A stretch of 64,000 bases of DNA from Aminobacter niigataensis. GTDB taxonomy: Bacteria > Pseudomonadota > Alphaproteobacteria > Rhizobiales > Rhizobiaceae. Below the pieces are notes generated by a model. It was not told where the DNA came from. It did no database searches and worked only from the letters and a program-made list of their open reading frames with translations. Location of the stretch: assembly GCF_014200015.1 (NCBI RefSeq), contig NZ_JACHOT010000005.1, positions 1 to 64,000 of the forward strand. Reading direction: 5' to 3'. Positions 52,249 to 62,700 of the stretch are shown here, one piece after another (within the stretch, counting starts at the first letter, position 1; each line of letters begins with the position of its first letter). The position numbers and the translations under genes were made by a program.

Positions 52249-52716
52249 TCAGACGTCCTTGCGCAGGATCGCGTCGAGCGCTTCCTGCTCGTCCTTGCTC
52301 AAGGCGGCCGGTTCCTGCCGGCGGCGCGAGCGCGCCGACAAGAAAACGAAAGCGCCGCCGCCGAGCAGCAGCAGGAGCGGCGTGCCCCACAGCAAGGCGT
52401 TACGCAGGTTGAACTGCGGCTTCAGCAGGACGAACTCGCCGTAGCGCGAGACGATGTAGTCCATCACCTGTTCGTCGCTGTCGCCGGCGACCAGCCTCTC
52501 ACGCAAAAGCACGCGCAGGTCGGCGGCCAGTTCGGCATCGGATTCGTCGATGGACTGGTTCTGGCAGACCATGCAGCGCAACTCCTCCGACAGCAGGCGC
52601 GCGCGCGCCTCCAGCTTCGGATCGGCAAGCATCTCGCTGGGTTTCACCGCAAGCGCCGTCCCCGCGAAAAGGAAGGCGGCGAGGAAGCCTGCAATGGCCG
52701 GCAGTTTCGTCTTCAT
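52249..52716 (-). CDS. ccmH: cytochrome c maturation protein CcmH (CycL)
   Basis: A 155-aa membrane-anchored thiol oxidoreductase that reduces the CXXCH motif of apocytochrome c before heme attachment. Signal peptide [23 protein letters not shown], the redox motif [10 protein letters not shown] with the family RCxx[29 protein letters not shown], and a C-terminal transmembrane helix ([21 protein letters not shown]). The short form (not fused to CcmI) is typical of alphaproteobacteria. Its start overlaps the ccmF stop as ATGA. Confidence 0.95.
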   Translation of the reverse strand: MKTKLPAIAGFLAAFLFAGTALAVKPSEMLADPKLEARARLLSEELRCMVCQNQSIDESDAELAADLRVLLRERLVAGDSDEQVMDYIVSRYGEFVLLKPQFNLRNALLWGTPLLLLLGGGAFVFLSARSRRRQEPAALSKDEQEALDAILRKDV

Positions 52717-54701
52717 GTCGCGACCGGGCTGGGTTTCTTGTCGGCGGACTTGCGCTTCGCCGGCGCACCGACGCGCAGCCGACGGTCCATCAGCGACACG
52801 AAGCCGCCCGCCATCATCACCAGCGTGCCGCCCCAGATCAAGGTCACCAGCGGCTTCCACCAGACACGCACGACCACCGCTCCGTCGTTGGCTTCATCGC
52901 CTAGCGAGATGTAGAGCTGGCTGAGCCACAACGTCTTGATGCCGGCCTCCGTCGTCGGCATCTGGCGTACAGGATAGAAGCGCTTGGCCGAGACGATCTC
53001 GGCAACCGGCTGTCCGGCAGGGCCAAGCAGTGAGAAACGCCCCTGGTCTTCGGTAAAATTGGGTCCGCGCACAGGCTGCAAGCCCTCGAAGCGGAGGCGG
53101 TGACTGGCGATCTCTAGCACCTGCCCGGGCTTCATGACGAGGATCGCCTCCTTCTCGAACGACAGGACCCCGACGATGCCGAGCAGGGTCAATCCAAGGC
53201 CGAGGTGGGCGAGCGCCGTACCGAACACCGATCGCGGCAGGCCGAGGAAGCGGCGCAGCGCGACCTTAGGCGCGACATTGCCGATGCCGGCCTTCAGCGC
53301 GAGGTCAGTCAGGGCTCCGAGCACCAGCCAGGTGGCAAGCCCTGCCCCAAGGGCGGCGAACACCGAAGCGCCGTCGATGAACAGGAAGGTGACGAGGACG
53401 ACCAGAAGAGCTGCGCCGAATGCGAACATCAGCCGTTGCGCCACCGCAGCAACGTCACCGCGCTTCCAGGCGAGCAGCGGCCCGAACGGCACGAGCACCA
53501 GGAGCGGCATCATCAGCGGGCCAAAAGTGAGGTTGAAGAACGGCTCGCCGACCGAAATCTTCTCGCCGAACAGCGCCTCGACCACCAACGGATAGAGCGT
53601 GCCGATCAGCACGGTGGCAGTGGCCGTGGTGAGAAACAGGTTGTTGAGCACCAGCGCGCCTTCGCGCGAGATGGGATGGAAGATACCGCCGGCCGTCAGC
53701 GAGGACGCGCGCAGCGCAAACAGCGCAAGCGAACCGCCGATGAACACGGTGAGGATGCCGAGGATGAACACGCCTCGGCTCGGATCGCTGGCAAAGGCAT
53801 GCACCGACGTCAGCACGCCCGAGCGTACCAGGAAGGTGCCGAGCAACGACAGCGAGAACGTCAGGATGGCAAGCAGCAGCGTCCAGATCTTCAGCGCCGA
53901 GCGCTTTTCCATGACGATGGCCGAATGCAACAGCGCGGTGCCGGCGAGCCAGGGCATGAAAGAGGCGTTCTCGACCGGATCCCAGAACCAGAAGCCACCC
54001 CAGCCGAGCTCGTAATAAGCCCAGTAGGAGCCCATGGCGATGCCACCGGTGAGGAACACCCAGGCGGCCAGCGTCCATGGGCGTACCCAGCGCGCCCACG
54101 CAGCGTCGATGCGCCCCTCGATCAGGGCTGCCACGGCGAAGGAAAAACAGACCGAAAAGCCGACATAGCCAAGATAAAGCAGCGGCGGATGCACGGCGAG
54201 GCCGATGTCCTGGAGGATCGGATTGAGATCCTTGCCTTCGATCGGCGCCGGGATCAGTCGGGTGAAAGGATTCGACGTGATCAGGATGAAGAGCAGGAAA
54301 GCCGTGCCGATCCAGCCCTGGACGGCGAGCACATTTGCCCGAAGCGTGGCCGGAAGATTGCTGCCGAAGGCCGCAACCAACGCACCGAAGAAGCTGAGGA
54401 TCATCACCCAAAGCAACATCGAGCCTTCGTGATTGCCCCATGTGCCGGTGAACTTGTAGATCATCGGCTTGAGCGAATGCGAGTTTTCCCAGACATTGAC
54501 GAGCGAAAAGTCGGACTGGACATAGGCCAGCGTCAGGACCGCAAAGGAAAGCGCAATCATGGCGAAGCCGGTGACGGTCACCGGACCGCCGACCGCCATC
54601 AGCTTCGCGTCGCCCTTGTAGGCTCCGTAGAGCGGCACCAGCGACTGCACCAGCGACAAGACGAGCGCCAGGACAAGCGCGAAGTGACCCATCTCGACCA
54701 T
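52713..54701 (-). CDS. ccmF: cytochrome c heme lyase subunit CcmF (CycK)
   Basis: A 662-aa polytopic inner-membrane protein that joins heme from CcmE to apocytochrome c. It has about 14 hydrophobic helices, the tryptophan-rich WWD-type signature [23 protein letters not shown], conserved histidines such as TWGNHEGSM and LHSAIVMEK, and the C-terminal periplasmic domain ending before a last helix. Length is typical (about 650). ATG 54701 is 18 bp after ccmE; its stop overlaps ccmH. Confidence 0.95.
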   Translation of the reverse strand: MVEMGHFALVLALVLSLVQSLVPLYGAYKGDAKLMAVGGPVTVTGFAMIALSFAVLTLAYVQSDFSLVNVWENSHSLKPMIYKFTGTWGNHEGSMLLWVMILSFFGALVAAFGSNLPATLRANVLAVQGWIGTAFLLFILITSNPFTRLIPAPIEGKDLNPILQDIGLAVHPPLLYLGYVGFSVCFSFAVAALIEGRIDAAWARWVRPWTLAAWVFLTGGIAMGSYWAYYELGWGGFWFWDPVENASFMPWLAGTALLHSAIVMEKRSALKIWTLLLAILTFSLSLLGTFLVRSGVLTSVHAFASDPSRGVFILGILTVFIGGSLALFALRASSLTAGGIFHPISREGALVLNNLFLTTATATVLIGTLYPLVVEALFGEKISVGEPFFNLTFGPLMMPLLVLVPFGPLLAWKRGDVAAVAQRLMFAFGAALLVVLVTFLFIDGASVFAALGAGLATWLVLGALTDLALKAGIGNVAPKVALRRFLGLPRSVFGTALAHLGLGLTLLGIVGVLSFEKEAILVMKPGQVLEIASHRLRFEGLQPVRGPNFTEDQGRFSLLGPAGQPVAEIVSAKRFYPVRQMPTTEAGIKTLWLSQLYISLGDEANDGAVVVRVWWKPLVTLIWGGTLVMMAGGFVSLMDRRLRVGAPAKRKSADKKPSPVAT

Positions 54702-54719
54702 GTCAGCACCGTCCGCCGT

Positions 54720-55160
54720 TCATTGCGCGCTTTCCTGCCAGACGCCCTTTTCCTTCAGGCTGTCGGCGACTTCCTTGGGCATGTAATTCTCATCGTGCTT
54801 GGCCAGCACGCTATCGGCCACAAACACGCCGTCCGATCCAAAGCTACCCTCGGTTATCACGCCCTGCCCTTCCCGAAACAGATCGGGCAGAAGGCCAGTG
54901 TAGCGCACTTTGACCGTTTCTTCGGAATCGGTGACCCCGAACGCAACTTCGGTGCCCTGGCCGCGAACGATGGTGCCATTCTCGACGAGACCGCCGAGAC
55001 GAATGCGCTGGCCTGGCTCGAGGGTCGCCGCCTGCAGGTCGGCGGGCATGTAGAAATAGGATGCCTTCTGGCCGAGCGCATAAAAGGTAAGCGCGGTCGC
55101 CGCGCCGAGAAAGGCCAGCGCACCAGCGATGACCGACAGGCGTTTCTGTTTGCGCGTCAT
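54720..55160 (-). CDS. ccmE: heme chaperone CcmE (CycJ)
   Basis: A 146-aa membrane-anchored periplasmic heme chaperone. One N-terminal transmembrane helix ([22 protein letters not shown]), an OB-fold beta-barrel ([38 protein letters not shown]) and the heme-binding motif [10 protein letters not shown] with the covalent His122 and Tyr126. It receives heme from the CcmABCD complex (encoded elsewhere) and passes it to CcmF. It starts 3 bp after ccmI. Confidence 0.95.
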   Translation of the reverse strand: MTRKQKRLSVIAGALAFLGAATALTFYALGQKASYFYMPADLQAATLEPGQRIRLGGLVENGTIVRGQGTEVAFGVTDSEETVKVRYTGLLPDLFREGQGVITEGSFGSDGVFVADSVLAKHDENYMPKEVADSLKEKGVWQESAQ

Positions 55161-55163
55161 GGG

Positions 55164-56300
55164 CTACTCCGTGACCTTCAGGCCAAGCGAGCCGGCCAGT
55201 TCGGTGAGCTTGCGGCCATCCTCGCTGTCGCGGCCAAGCGCTTCGTAGGCACGCCCCAGCGCTTCCTGGGCCAGTTCGGTCTTGCCGAGCACCTGATAGG
55301 AACGCACGAGCCGCAGCCAGCCTTCCGGATCGCGCGGGTTCTGGCGCAGCTTCTCGTCCAAGGTCGCAACCATGCCTTCGATCATCGCCGTGCGATCGCC
55401 CGACGACATGGAGGCTGCAGCATCGATGTCGCTCTGGTTCGGCCCGGGAGCACCCGCCGCTTGGTTAGCCGGGGCGCCAGGCGCTTCTGCCTGGGCAACG
55501 GCCTGTTCGGCTACTGAACGCCATGGCGAATCCGCCGGCAAGCTCTCGGCCAGCTGACGCCAGGCGATGGCCGCCTCGGCAACCTTGCCCTCTTGGGCCA
55601 GAGCCAGGCCCAGGAAATAGCGGGCCTTTGGATTGGCAGGCTCGAGCTTGAGTGCGGCTTCGAAGGCAACGCTGGCCTCAGAAGTGACGATGCCGCCCGA
55701 AACGCCGGCGATTGCCTCGCCAAGACCCGACTGACGTGCGGCGGTGGAGCCTTCGAGGCGGATCGCATTGCGATAGGCGGTGACGGCGTCGTCGGCCCGG
55801 CCCATGCGCTGGTAAATCGGTGCCAGAACGTCCCATCCTCGGCCATCCGATGGGTTGGCGATCAGATGCGCCTCGGCACGGGCAATCAGTTCGTCGACCG
55901 AACTGTCGGCCGGCTTCTGCTCGAGACGTGCCTTCAAGGGCTGCGACGGCACATCCGGTGAGCCGATCGCCGTGTAGATGCTCCAGGTCAGCACAGGAAT
56001 CGCCAGCACGGCGACAACGCCGACCAGCCGCGGCGCAAGCGGCGATGCGCTTTTCGCCTTCGACCCGCTTTCCGCATCGAGTTTGATAATACGGCGCGCA
56101 ATCTCGGCGCGTGCCTGCTCGGCTTCGGAGGGCGCGATCAGCCCGCGCGCGGCATCCTTGTCGAGTTCGGTCAGTTGATCGCGATAGACTTCAAGGTCGT
56201 GGCTGGTGTCGGCTTCGCCTTCGGCCTGTCGCGCCAAGGGCAACAGAACCGCAAGGCTCGCACCAAGTGTCAATACAGCGGCTATGACCCAGAACAGCAT
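55164..56300 (-). CDS. ccmI: cytochrome c maturation protein CcmI (CycH)
   Basis: A 378-aa protein that holds apocytochrome c for the heme lyase. Two N-terminal transmembrane helices (MLFWVIAAVLTLGASLAVLLPL; LVGVVAVLAIPVLTWSIYTAI) around a cytoplasmic loop with YRDQLTELDKDAARGLI, then a periplasmic TPR domain (GWDVLAPIYQRMGRADDAVTAYRNAIRLEG, NPKARYFLGLALAQEGKVAEAAIAWRQL, WLRLVRSYQVLGKTELAQEALGRAYEAL). ATG 56300 begins at the usual MLFW; ATG 56327 and an open extension to 56396 are less likely. First gene of ccmI-E-F-H. Confidence 0.93.
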   Translation of the reverse strand: MLFWVIAAVLTLGASLAVLLPLARQAEGEADTSHDLEVYRDQLTELDKDAARGLIAPSEAEQARAEIARRIIKLDAESGSKAKSASPLAPRLVGVVAVLAIPVLTWSIYTAIGSPDVPSQPLKARLEQKPADSSVDELIARAEAHLIANPSDGRGWDVLAPIYQRMGRADDAVTAYRNAIRLEGSTAARQSGLGEAIAGVSGGIVTSEASVAFEAALKLEPANPKARYFLGLALAQEGKVAEAAIAWRQLAESLPADSPWRSVAEQAVAQAEAPGAPANQAAGAPGPNQSDIDAAASMSSGDRTAMIEGMVATLDEKLRQNPRDPEGWLRLVRSYQVLGKTELAQEALGRAYEALGRDSEDGRKLTELAGSLGLKVTE

Positions 56301-56397
56301 GGCACCTAAATAGCTAGCAGCCTCCATGCTGCCAACATCTCCGTCCTGCGGCTTATTGACGGCGGGCGCCGTTGCCAAAGCAACAACGCGTGACAAT

Positions 56398-56847
56398 TCA
56401 GGTCAGAGGCGTCCAGCTGCCATCCGCGTTGCGGCAGGCCGTACCGCGAGCAACCAGCGGCGTGCCTGTCGTGAACACGGTCTGCGAATACTGGCGGCAG
56501 TCCTGCGATCCGACCCGATACGGCTGCGCGGCGACGACTTCGCCGGAACGGGACCCGCCTTTCCAGGCAACGCCCTGTCCGCCCTGGCCGTATTCCAGTG
56601 CGCGGTACTCGGCCTCGAGCGCCTTGCGCCGGTCACCATCGCTCAGGCCATTGCCGATCGAACCACCGATCAAGCCGCCATCCATCGCGTTGATGATGCG
56701 CGCTGCAACCTTGCCGTTGGAAGCCCCGCTATCGCCGCCGCCGAGCGCCGGCACGATTCCGCCGCCGCTGCTCAAACCGGAGGTCGTGCATCCGGAGCCG
56801 GCAAGCAGTCCCGCAACCAGTGCCACCCGAAGTCTCATGCTCATCAC
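56398..56847 (-). CDS. glycine-zipper lipoprotein (RT0821/Lpp0805, Omp17-like)
   Basis: A 149-aa outer-membrane lipoprotein. The signal peptide ends in the lipobox LLAGSGC (Cys20). A Gly-rich segment (DGGLIGGSIGNGLSDGDRRKALEAEYRALEYGQGGQGVAWKGG) holds the 17-kDa-antigen glycine zipper, and the C-terminus has the RT0821 pattern PYRVGSQDCRQYSQTVF with TACRNADGSWTPL, where two Cys likely form a disulfide. Relatives are surface antigens of Rickettsia and Brucella. It sits between feuQ and ccmI on the same strand. Confidence 0.85.
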   Translation of the reverse strand: MMSMRLRVALVAGLLAGSGCTTSGLSSGGGIVPALGGGDSGASNGKVAARIINAMDGGLIGGSIGNGLSDGDRRKALEAEYRALEYGQGGQGVAWKGGSRSGEVVAAQPYRVGSQDCRQYSQTVFTTGTPLVARGTACRNADGSWTPLT

Positions 56848-56936
56848 CGGTTCCGAATTTGCTTCCGCTTACAAGGGCTTGGCGCCGCGTTAGATTGCAT
56901 CTTTGGCCGAAATGGGGCCGATTCGGCCAGCCATTT

Positions 56937-58316
56937 CTATTGCACGCCGCGTAACTCGACGACGGCCTTCAATCCGCCCATCGCCGATCGCTCCAATCGA
57001 AGCGCCCCGCCATACTCCTTGACCAGATCTGCGACGATAGCGAGACCGAGGCCGGTGCCCGGTTTTGTCTCGTCGAGACGCTTGCCGCGCTGCATCGCTT
57101 CGCGCGCCTTGTCCTCAGGAATTCCCGGGCCGTCGTCCTCGATCTGGAGCAAAAAGCGCGGCGGTTCTTCGCCGACAGCTGCTACCGGCTCCACCGAAAC
57201 CTTGACGGCACTGTGCGCCCATTTCATCGCGTTTTCGAGCAAATTGCCGACAACCTCCTCGAGATCCTCCCGTTCTCCGGCGAAGACCACTTCAGTTTCC
57301 GGCAAGGTCAAGGTGATCCTGGTGCCACGGGTCAGCTTTTCCATCACCCGAACCATGCGCTGCAACAGCGGTGCGACGGGAGTTCGGTAGACGACACTCT
57401 CGCGTTGCGCGGCGACCCGTGCCCGCTGGAGATAATGGTCGATCTGCTTTTGCATCGCCGTCGCATGGTCGGCGATGAGTTGTCCCTTGGCACCGCCAAG
57501 CGCACGCCCCTCGTTGAGCATCACCGCAAGCGGTGTTTTCAGAGAATGCGCCAGGTTGCCGACCTGGGTTCGCGATCGCTCGACGATGCGGCGGTTGTTT
57601 TCGATCAGCGCATTGGTCTCGTTGGCGAGCGGCTGGATTTCGGCCGGGAAACGTCCGGTCAGGCGTTGCGCCGTGCCCTCGCGGACCATGGCCAGCGCGT
57701 TGCGCACCCGCGTCAACGGCTGCAGTCCGAGCAGGATCGCTATCGCGTTGATCGCGATCATGCCGAAGCCGAACAGCGACAGATAGGTGAAGAGACGCCA
57801 CTCGAAGCCTCTGATCTCGTCCTCGAGTTCCGTGCGGTTGCCCATCACGCGAAAGCGCGCGATGCGGTTTTGCGAATCCAGCACGAACTCGGTCTCGAAG
57901 ACCTCCAGTTCCTCGCCGACGATGCCATCGACCCGGTAGTGGCGTTGAAACTCGGCATTGAACGGGACGTCATCGACGCTCGGCGACGCCACCGGTTCGG
58001 TCATCGACGACGAGCGCAGTTGCCCGACAAGTCCCTTGGAGACCGGCTCGACAGACCAGTACCAGCCCGATTCCGGTTCCGAGAACCTGAGGTCGCCGAG
58101 ATCGGGGCCTCCGGTGAGCGTGCCGCTGTCGGACACGCCGACGGAGCCGATGAGATTGAAGAGATGCGCCGACAGCAGGCTGTCGAAACCGCGCTCGCTG
58201 GTCTGCCGGTAGAGCGAGCTGATGACCGTGAAGATCAGCGCAAACGCCAGGATCGCCCACACCGTCGAAAAAGCGATGACGCGGAATGCCAGCGAACGCG
58301 GGCCGAGGCCCAGCAC
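56937..58316 (-). CDS. feuQ: sensor histidine kinase FeuQ (PhoQ-like)
   Basis: A 459-aa inner-membrane kinase. TM1 about 11-33 and TM2 about 175-198 enclose a periplasmic sensor domain of ~140 residues; then HAMP, the unusual H-box VGNLAHSLKTPLAVMLNEG with His257 (as in PhoQ-class kinases), and HATPase motifs GNLLENAMKWA, DDGPGIPEDKA and GTGLGLAIVADLV. GTG 58316 is the only standard start in the open frame. It lies 43 bp after feuP. Rhizobial FeuQ controls cyclic-glucan export and osmoadaptation together with FeuP; assignment rests on the regulator's sequence and on gene order. Confidence 0.82.
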   Translation of the reverse strand: MLGLGPRSLAFRVIAFSTVWAILAFALIFTVISSLYRQTSERGFDSLLSAHLFNLIGSVGVSDSGTLTGGPDLGDLRFSEPESGWYWSVEPVSKGLVGQLRSSSMTEPVASPSVDDVPFNAEFQRHYRVDGIVGEELEVFETEFVLDSQNRIARFRVMGNRTELEDEIRGFEWRLFTYLSLFGFGMIAINAIAILLGLQPLTRVRNALAMVREGTAQRLTGRFPAEIQPLANETNALIENNRRIVERSRTQVGNLAHSLKTPLAVMLNEGRALGGAKGQLIADHATAMQKQIDHYLQRARVAAQRESVVYRTPVAPLLQRMVRVMEKLTRGTRITLTLPETEVVFAGEREDLEEVVGNLLENAMKWAHSAVKVSVEPVAAVGEEPPRFLLQIEDDGPGIPEDKAREAMQRGKRLDETKPGTGLGLAIVADLVKEYGGALRLERSAMGGLKAVVELRGVQ

Positions 58317-58359
58317 GTAGCGCTTCCAGCGACCCAGTCGTTTGCGAAGCTGTTCCGCC

Positions 58360-59025
58360 TTACGCCTCCGGCTCGCGCATGCGGTAGCCCATGCCGCGGA
58401 CGGTTTCGATCATATCGATGCCCATCTTCTTGCGGAGGCGACCGACGAACACCTCGATCGTGTTGGAATCCCTGTCGAAGTCCTGGTCGTAGAGGTGCTC
58501 GACCAGTTCGGTGCGGGAAACCACCTCGCCCATATGGTGCATGAGATAGGCGAGCAAGCGAAACTCGTGCGAGGTCAGCTTCAGCGGCACGCCGTTGACG
58601 TCGGCCTTGGACGCCTTGGTGTCGAGCCTGACCGGGCCGCACGACAGTTCCGAGGAGGCGTGACCGGCTGCGCGACGTATCAACGCCCTCACCCGCGCCA
58701 GAACTTCCTCGATGTGGAACGGCTTTGTGACGTAATCGTCAGCTCCGGCGTCGATGCCGGCGACCTTGTCGCTCCAGCGGTCACGCGCCGTCAGCATCAG
58801 CACCGGCATCTTGCGCCCTTCGCGGCGCCAGCGTTCGACGACGCTGATGCCGTCCATCTGCGGCAGGCCGATGTCCAGCACGATCGCGTCGTAGGGTTCG
58901 GTGTCGCCAAGAAAATGCCCCTCCTCGCCGTCAAAGGCCTTGTCGACGACATAGCCGGCGTCGGTCAGCGCCTCGGAGATCTGGCGGTTCAGGTCCTTGT
59001 CATCTTCAACGACGAGTATGCGCAT
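58360..59025 (-). CDS. feuP: response regulator FeuP (OmpR/PhoP-like)
   Basis: A 221-aa regulator. Receiver MRILVVEDDKDLNRQISEAL with Asp8/Asp9, phospho-acceptor Asp51 in IVLDIGLPQMDG, LTARDRWSDKVAGIDAGADDYVTKPFH, and winged helix VNGVPLKLTSHEFRLLAYLMHHMGEVVSRTELVEHLYDQDFDRDSNTIEVFVGRLRKKMG. The text matches what I remember of Sinorhizobium FeuP closely. ATG 59025 is taken from the conserved N-terminus; an extension to 59139 is rejected. A small exported protein gene lies 67 bp upstream. Confidence 0.86.
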   Translation of the reverse strand: MRILVVEDDKDLNRQISEALTDAGYVVDKAFDGEEGHFLGDTEPYDAIVLDIGLPQMDGISVVERWRREGRKMPVLMLTARDRWSDKVAGIDAGADDYVTKPFHIEEVLARVRALIRRAAGHASSELSCGPVRLDTKASKADVNGVPLKLTSHEFRLLAYLMHHMGEVVSRTELVEHLYDQDFDRDSNTIEVFVGRLRKKMGIDMIETVRGMGYRMREPEA

Positions 59026-59092
59026 GCGATTTTGCGACCAGTGGAACGATGGCAGAAGATATAGGCGATTCCGGGCGTGCGGGAAATCCGGA

Positions 59093-59389
59093 CTAGTTGG
59101 CCGGCACAACGACCTCGACGCGGCGCGGACGCTGGCCATCCTTTGCAGGCACCAGCACGACGATCACGCAGACCGACTGCCCGCCCTGATTGGATTCGGA
59201 AGCCCGCGCCAAGGTGCCGCCATGCTGGTCGGCCACCTGCTGGCCGATCGAATAGCAATCTGCGGCCGCCATCAGGATCTCGCCGCCTTCCAACGTGCGC
59301 AAGGGCGCGGCGTTCGCCGAGACGGCGAAAAGGCCGGCCGCGCTGAGCGCTGCAATCGTTGGCCGGAATATGGAGCGAAGCGTTTTCAT
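59093..59389 (-). CDS. small periplasmic protein, FeuN candidate
   Basis: A 98-aa exported protein: signal peptide MKTLRSIFRPTIAALSAAGLFAVSANA, then a ~70-residue domain with GGEILMAAADCYSIGQQVADQHGGTLARAS and VCVIVVLVPAKDGQRPRRVEVVVPAN (two Cys, possibly a disulfide). PepSY-like size but no clear match. In S. meliloti a small periplasmic protein, FeuN, is encoded directly upstream of feuP and holds FeuQ in check; this gene has the right place, strand, size and location signal. Sequence identity to FeuN was not tested. It lies 67 bp before feuP. Confidence 0.7.
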   Translation of the reverse strand: MKTLRSIFRPTIAALSAAGLFAVSANAAPLRTLEGGEILMAAADCYSIGQQVADQHGGTLARASESNQGGQSVCVIVVLVPAKDGQRPRRVEVVVPAN

Positions 59390-59465
59390 GTCGAGGTTTC
59401 TAATACGCCAGTGCTGAACGTGGAATGAACGATGAATTCATGCAATCGACGCCATTGCAAGTCTG

Positions 59466-59678
59466 CTAGCCTTTGCCGATGCGTTGCTTGGCCGCCAACC
59501 TGCCGAAGATCGCAACCAGCCCCGAAAGAGCAGTGATCGCCTGCAGGATGGTATCGGTCAACGCGGAGTTATCGATGCCGTCGAGCGGCAACCCGGCAAG
59601 CCCGGCCCCGCCTACCAGCATGGTCACCACCGAGGCCCAGATCGTTCGCGAGAGATACCACGGTTTCAGGTTCAACAT
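59466..59678 (-). CDS. small membrane protein, holin-like
   Basis: A 70-aa protein with two hydrophobic stretches (WASVVTMLVGGAGLAGLPL and LTDTILQAITALSGLVAIFGRLAA) and a basic C-terminus (KQRIGKG). It begins NLKPWYLSRTIWASVV, a pattern I associate with holin-like proteins of rhizobial phages and GTA-type clusters. Lying 33 bp after the tail-tip gene on the same strand, it is probably part of the same phage-derived locus. SD AAAGGA precedes ATG 59678. Confidence 0.6.
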   Translation of the reverse strand: MLNLKPWYLSRTIWASVVTMLVGGAGLAGLPLDGIDNSALTDTILQAITALSGLVAIFGRLAAKQRIGKG

Positions 59679-59711
59679 GTTCGATCCTTTCAGCAGAATG
59701 ACCCGCCCGTC

Positions 59712-62700
59712 TCAGGCGAGCGAAAACCGTCTTGTGACAGGAAGGCCCGGGCCTGTGGCGACGCTCAACTGCCGCACCGTGATGTCGACCGCCGGCGGCG
59801 GGACGCCGAAATCGGCAACGATGTCCGCCGCAGCGTAGATCCAGGCCGGCGTCGAGACGGTGGCCGAGCGGAGCACGCCACCGCCTGTGGCCGATACCTC
59901 GACGCGATATTCCTCCCGCTCCTCCCCGAGCGGAATGTCGCTGGCTTCCCAACTGTCGGCGTCGATACGTCCACGCCTGATCCACCACAGCGAAAGATCG
60001 CCGCCTCCCGCCCGCCTTCCCCTGAGGTGAACGGGAGAAAATGGCATCAGCGCGCGCTTGCCGCCTGTTTCGCTTGATGCGGAAAAGCTGGCGCTGGAGA
60101 AATCTGCGCCCAGCGGACCGACGCGCCAATTGAGCTGCAAACCGGCCTCGCCGGCCAACAAACCGGCAGGCACCACCCCTTCGTCGAGGACGACCAGGTC
60201 TGCGCCAACCGCAGCGCCGGCGGCAGCGGCATCGCCAGTCCCGAACTGCCCGCGCAGCAGCCCACGCAATCGCCAAATCTCCGGTGCAATTTGCTCGGCA
60301 CTTTCGAATTGCAGCGCTTCCCAGGCGCCCCCGGCAGACCGCACCGCGACGAGGTTCGCGCCGTTGAGAAGCTGCAGCCGGCTGACACTCGCCAGCTCGC
60401 CTCCGTAAAGCTCAACGGTCAGAGCTGCCGCGCGATCGATCCTGCCTTCCTTTCCAGGCGCCAGCATCGCCGTGAGCACGCCCATGTCGGCACGGCGACC
60501 GACCGACCCGCGCAACGCAAAGCCAGTCTCCTCCGGTGAAACGAACAGCGCCTGGCTCCTCCAGGGCGTTTGCGTCACCGCGACGCGAAATTGCAGGTGC
60601 GGATTTGCCGTGCTGCCATCCATCATCGGAAGATCGAGAAATACGGCGTGGGGCTGTCCCGCAACAACCGGGGCGGTGGCTGCAACGCCAGGATTCGATG
60701 AACGCCATGGCATCGGCACCGATCGCGCCATCTGCCGTGCGGCAACCTTGCGAACCAGCCCCTGTTCGATCTCGGTCACGAGGAATTCAGACGTGCTGCC
60801 GGAGGCAGGAAGCTTGATGATCGTGCCGGGCACGATATCCGCCCGTGGCTCGGCCAGGGCGAAGCTGACACGTTCGCGCTCTTGCCAGGTCCGCCGCATC
60901 CAGTCGTCGGCAAGCATCCGCGCCTGCCCGGCTTCCAGCACGCCAGGAAATGACAGGCCGTGCTGGCGACTGCCCTCAGCGGCAAATCTCGTGCTCCTGA
61001 CCGAAGCCGATTGATAGTCGGCAACCGGGTCGCGGAAACTGAGGATCGCCTCCGCCGGCAGATCGTGATCGGGGCTGCGTGCGGTCTCGGCCACGGCGTT
61101 CTCGCCGTCAAACGCGAGGTCGGTCAGTTCGATTGCGGCGATGTTCGAGGCTGTCGTCCGCTTGAATGCCAGTCCGCCCGGTTGCTGGCTCGCGGAAAGA
61201 CCAAACAAGTCGACCAGCGGTTCGAGCGCGCCCCGCGCCGACGCCGGGTCGGCGATCACATAGCCGGTGACCGTTCCCTCGACGCCATCCACATTGGCCG
61301 GCGGCAGTCCATGATCGCGCAGGATGGCGTTGATGAGATCGGCAACCGTTGGGCTGCCAAAACGGCCGTTCAGCCAATGGCCGCGATGCCAGCCGGCGCC
61401 ATCGGACCAGACTCGCGACTGCAGTGGGAAGACCGGATAGGGACGCGCGTCCCACGCCCAAACGTAGCTGCGCGCCACATCGACCATGCGGCCGCCATAT
61501 ACCGGCGACAGCGGATTGTGCGCCCCGTTGAAGCCGGCTGACGCCGGATCCCAATGCGCGGCATGGGCCTCTAGCAGGCGGCGCTGCGCAATGTCCGACC
61601 GTCCGCCGTTCGAAAAATAGGGCGTTCCATCCTCGGCCGATTTGACGTCCGGAAACATGTTTGGCTGGTTCGGCCCCTTGTCGATCGCCGGGCATCCGAG
61701 CTCGGTGAACCAGATCGGCTTGCTCCGCGGTACCCACGCCGTCGGCGTCGCCGCTTCCACACCGCCGGGCCGGTTATGGTGTTGATTGCTCCACCAGCCG
61801 ACCAGGTCCTTGTAGCGAAATACCCACGGCTTGCCGTGGGCGCCGTCGCTGATCGGCGTTCTCGATCGCGATTGTCTCGCCTCGAAATTGGGATAATACC
61901 AGTCGAACCCCTCGCCACCGGCGATCATCGAGCCCAGCGCCGCCGGATCGTAGGGCGAGGCAAATCCATCCAGGTTTCCGCCGGCATAATCGCCGTCGCG
62001 CCAATCCGACAGGGGCATGTAGTTGTCGATGCCGATCGCATCGATTGCCGGATGCGCCCAAAGCTGGTCGAGATGAAAGTAGACGTCGCCGCTGCCGTCA
62101 CCGGGCTGGTGGCCGTAATATTCGCTCCAGTCGGCGCCATAGGTGATGCGACATGCCGAACCCAGCACCGCGCGAGCGTCAGACGCCAGGGTGCATAGCT
62201 TCTCGACAAACGGAAAAGCATTGGCGCCGTCGCGCAATGTCGTCAGACCGCGCAATTCCGTACCGATCAGGAATGCATCGACCCCACCGGCCGCGGCTGC
62301 GAGGTGCGCATAATGCAAAATGAAGCGCCGGTAGCCCCAGTCGCCTGGATTGCCCCCGAAACTGATCGTGTCGCCGGCAGCCGCGAACTGGGTCCGCAGC
62401 GCGGCCCCGGAGAACGCATCGATCTGGCTCCGCGCCGCCGCGGTGCGATCCACGGTGCCGGGAAGCAGCGGCGCCGGCGCGCAGGTGATGCGCCCGCGCC
62501 ATGGATAACTCGGCTGGCTGGAATGGCCATAGGGATCAGGCAAGCTGTTGCCCTCGGCAATGTCCATCATCACGAACGGATAGAGCGTCACCTTCAGGCC
62601 GCGGGCCTTGATCTCGGCGATCGCCTCTCTGACGCTCTTGTCGGAAGGCGTCCCGCCATAGGCCGGGCCTCCGGCGTGGGTCGAAACCACCATGGCTTCC

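Noticed and set aside
53205-55517. 770-codon plus-strand frame opposite ccmF/ccmE/ccmI
   Set aside because: It spans three well-supported genes on the other strand, and its Arg/Glu/His/Gln-rich translation is typical of antisense frames.
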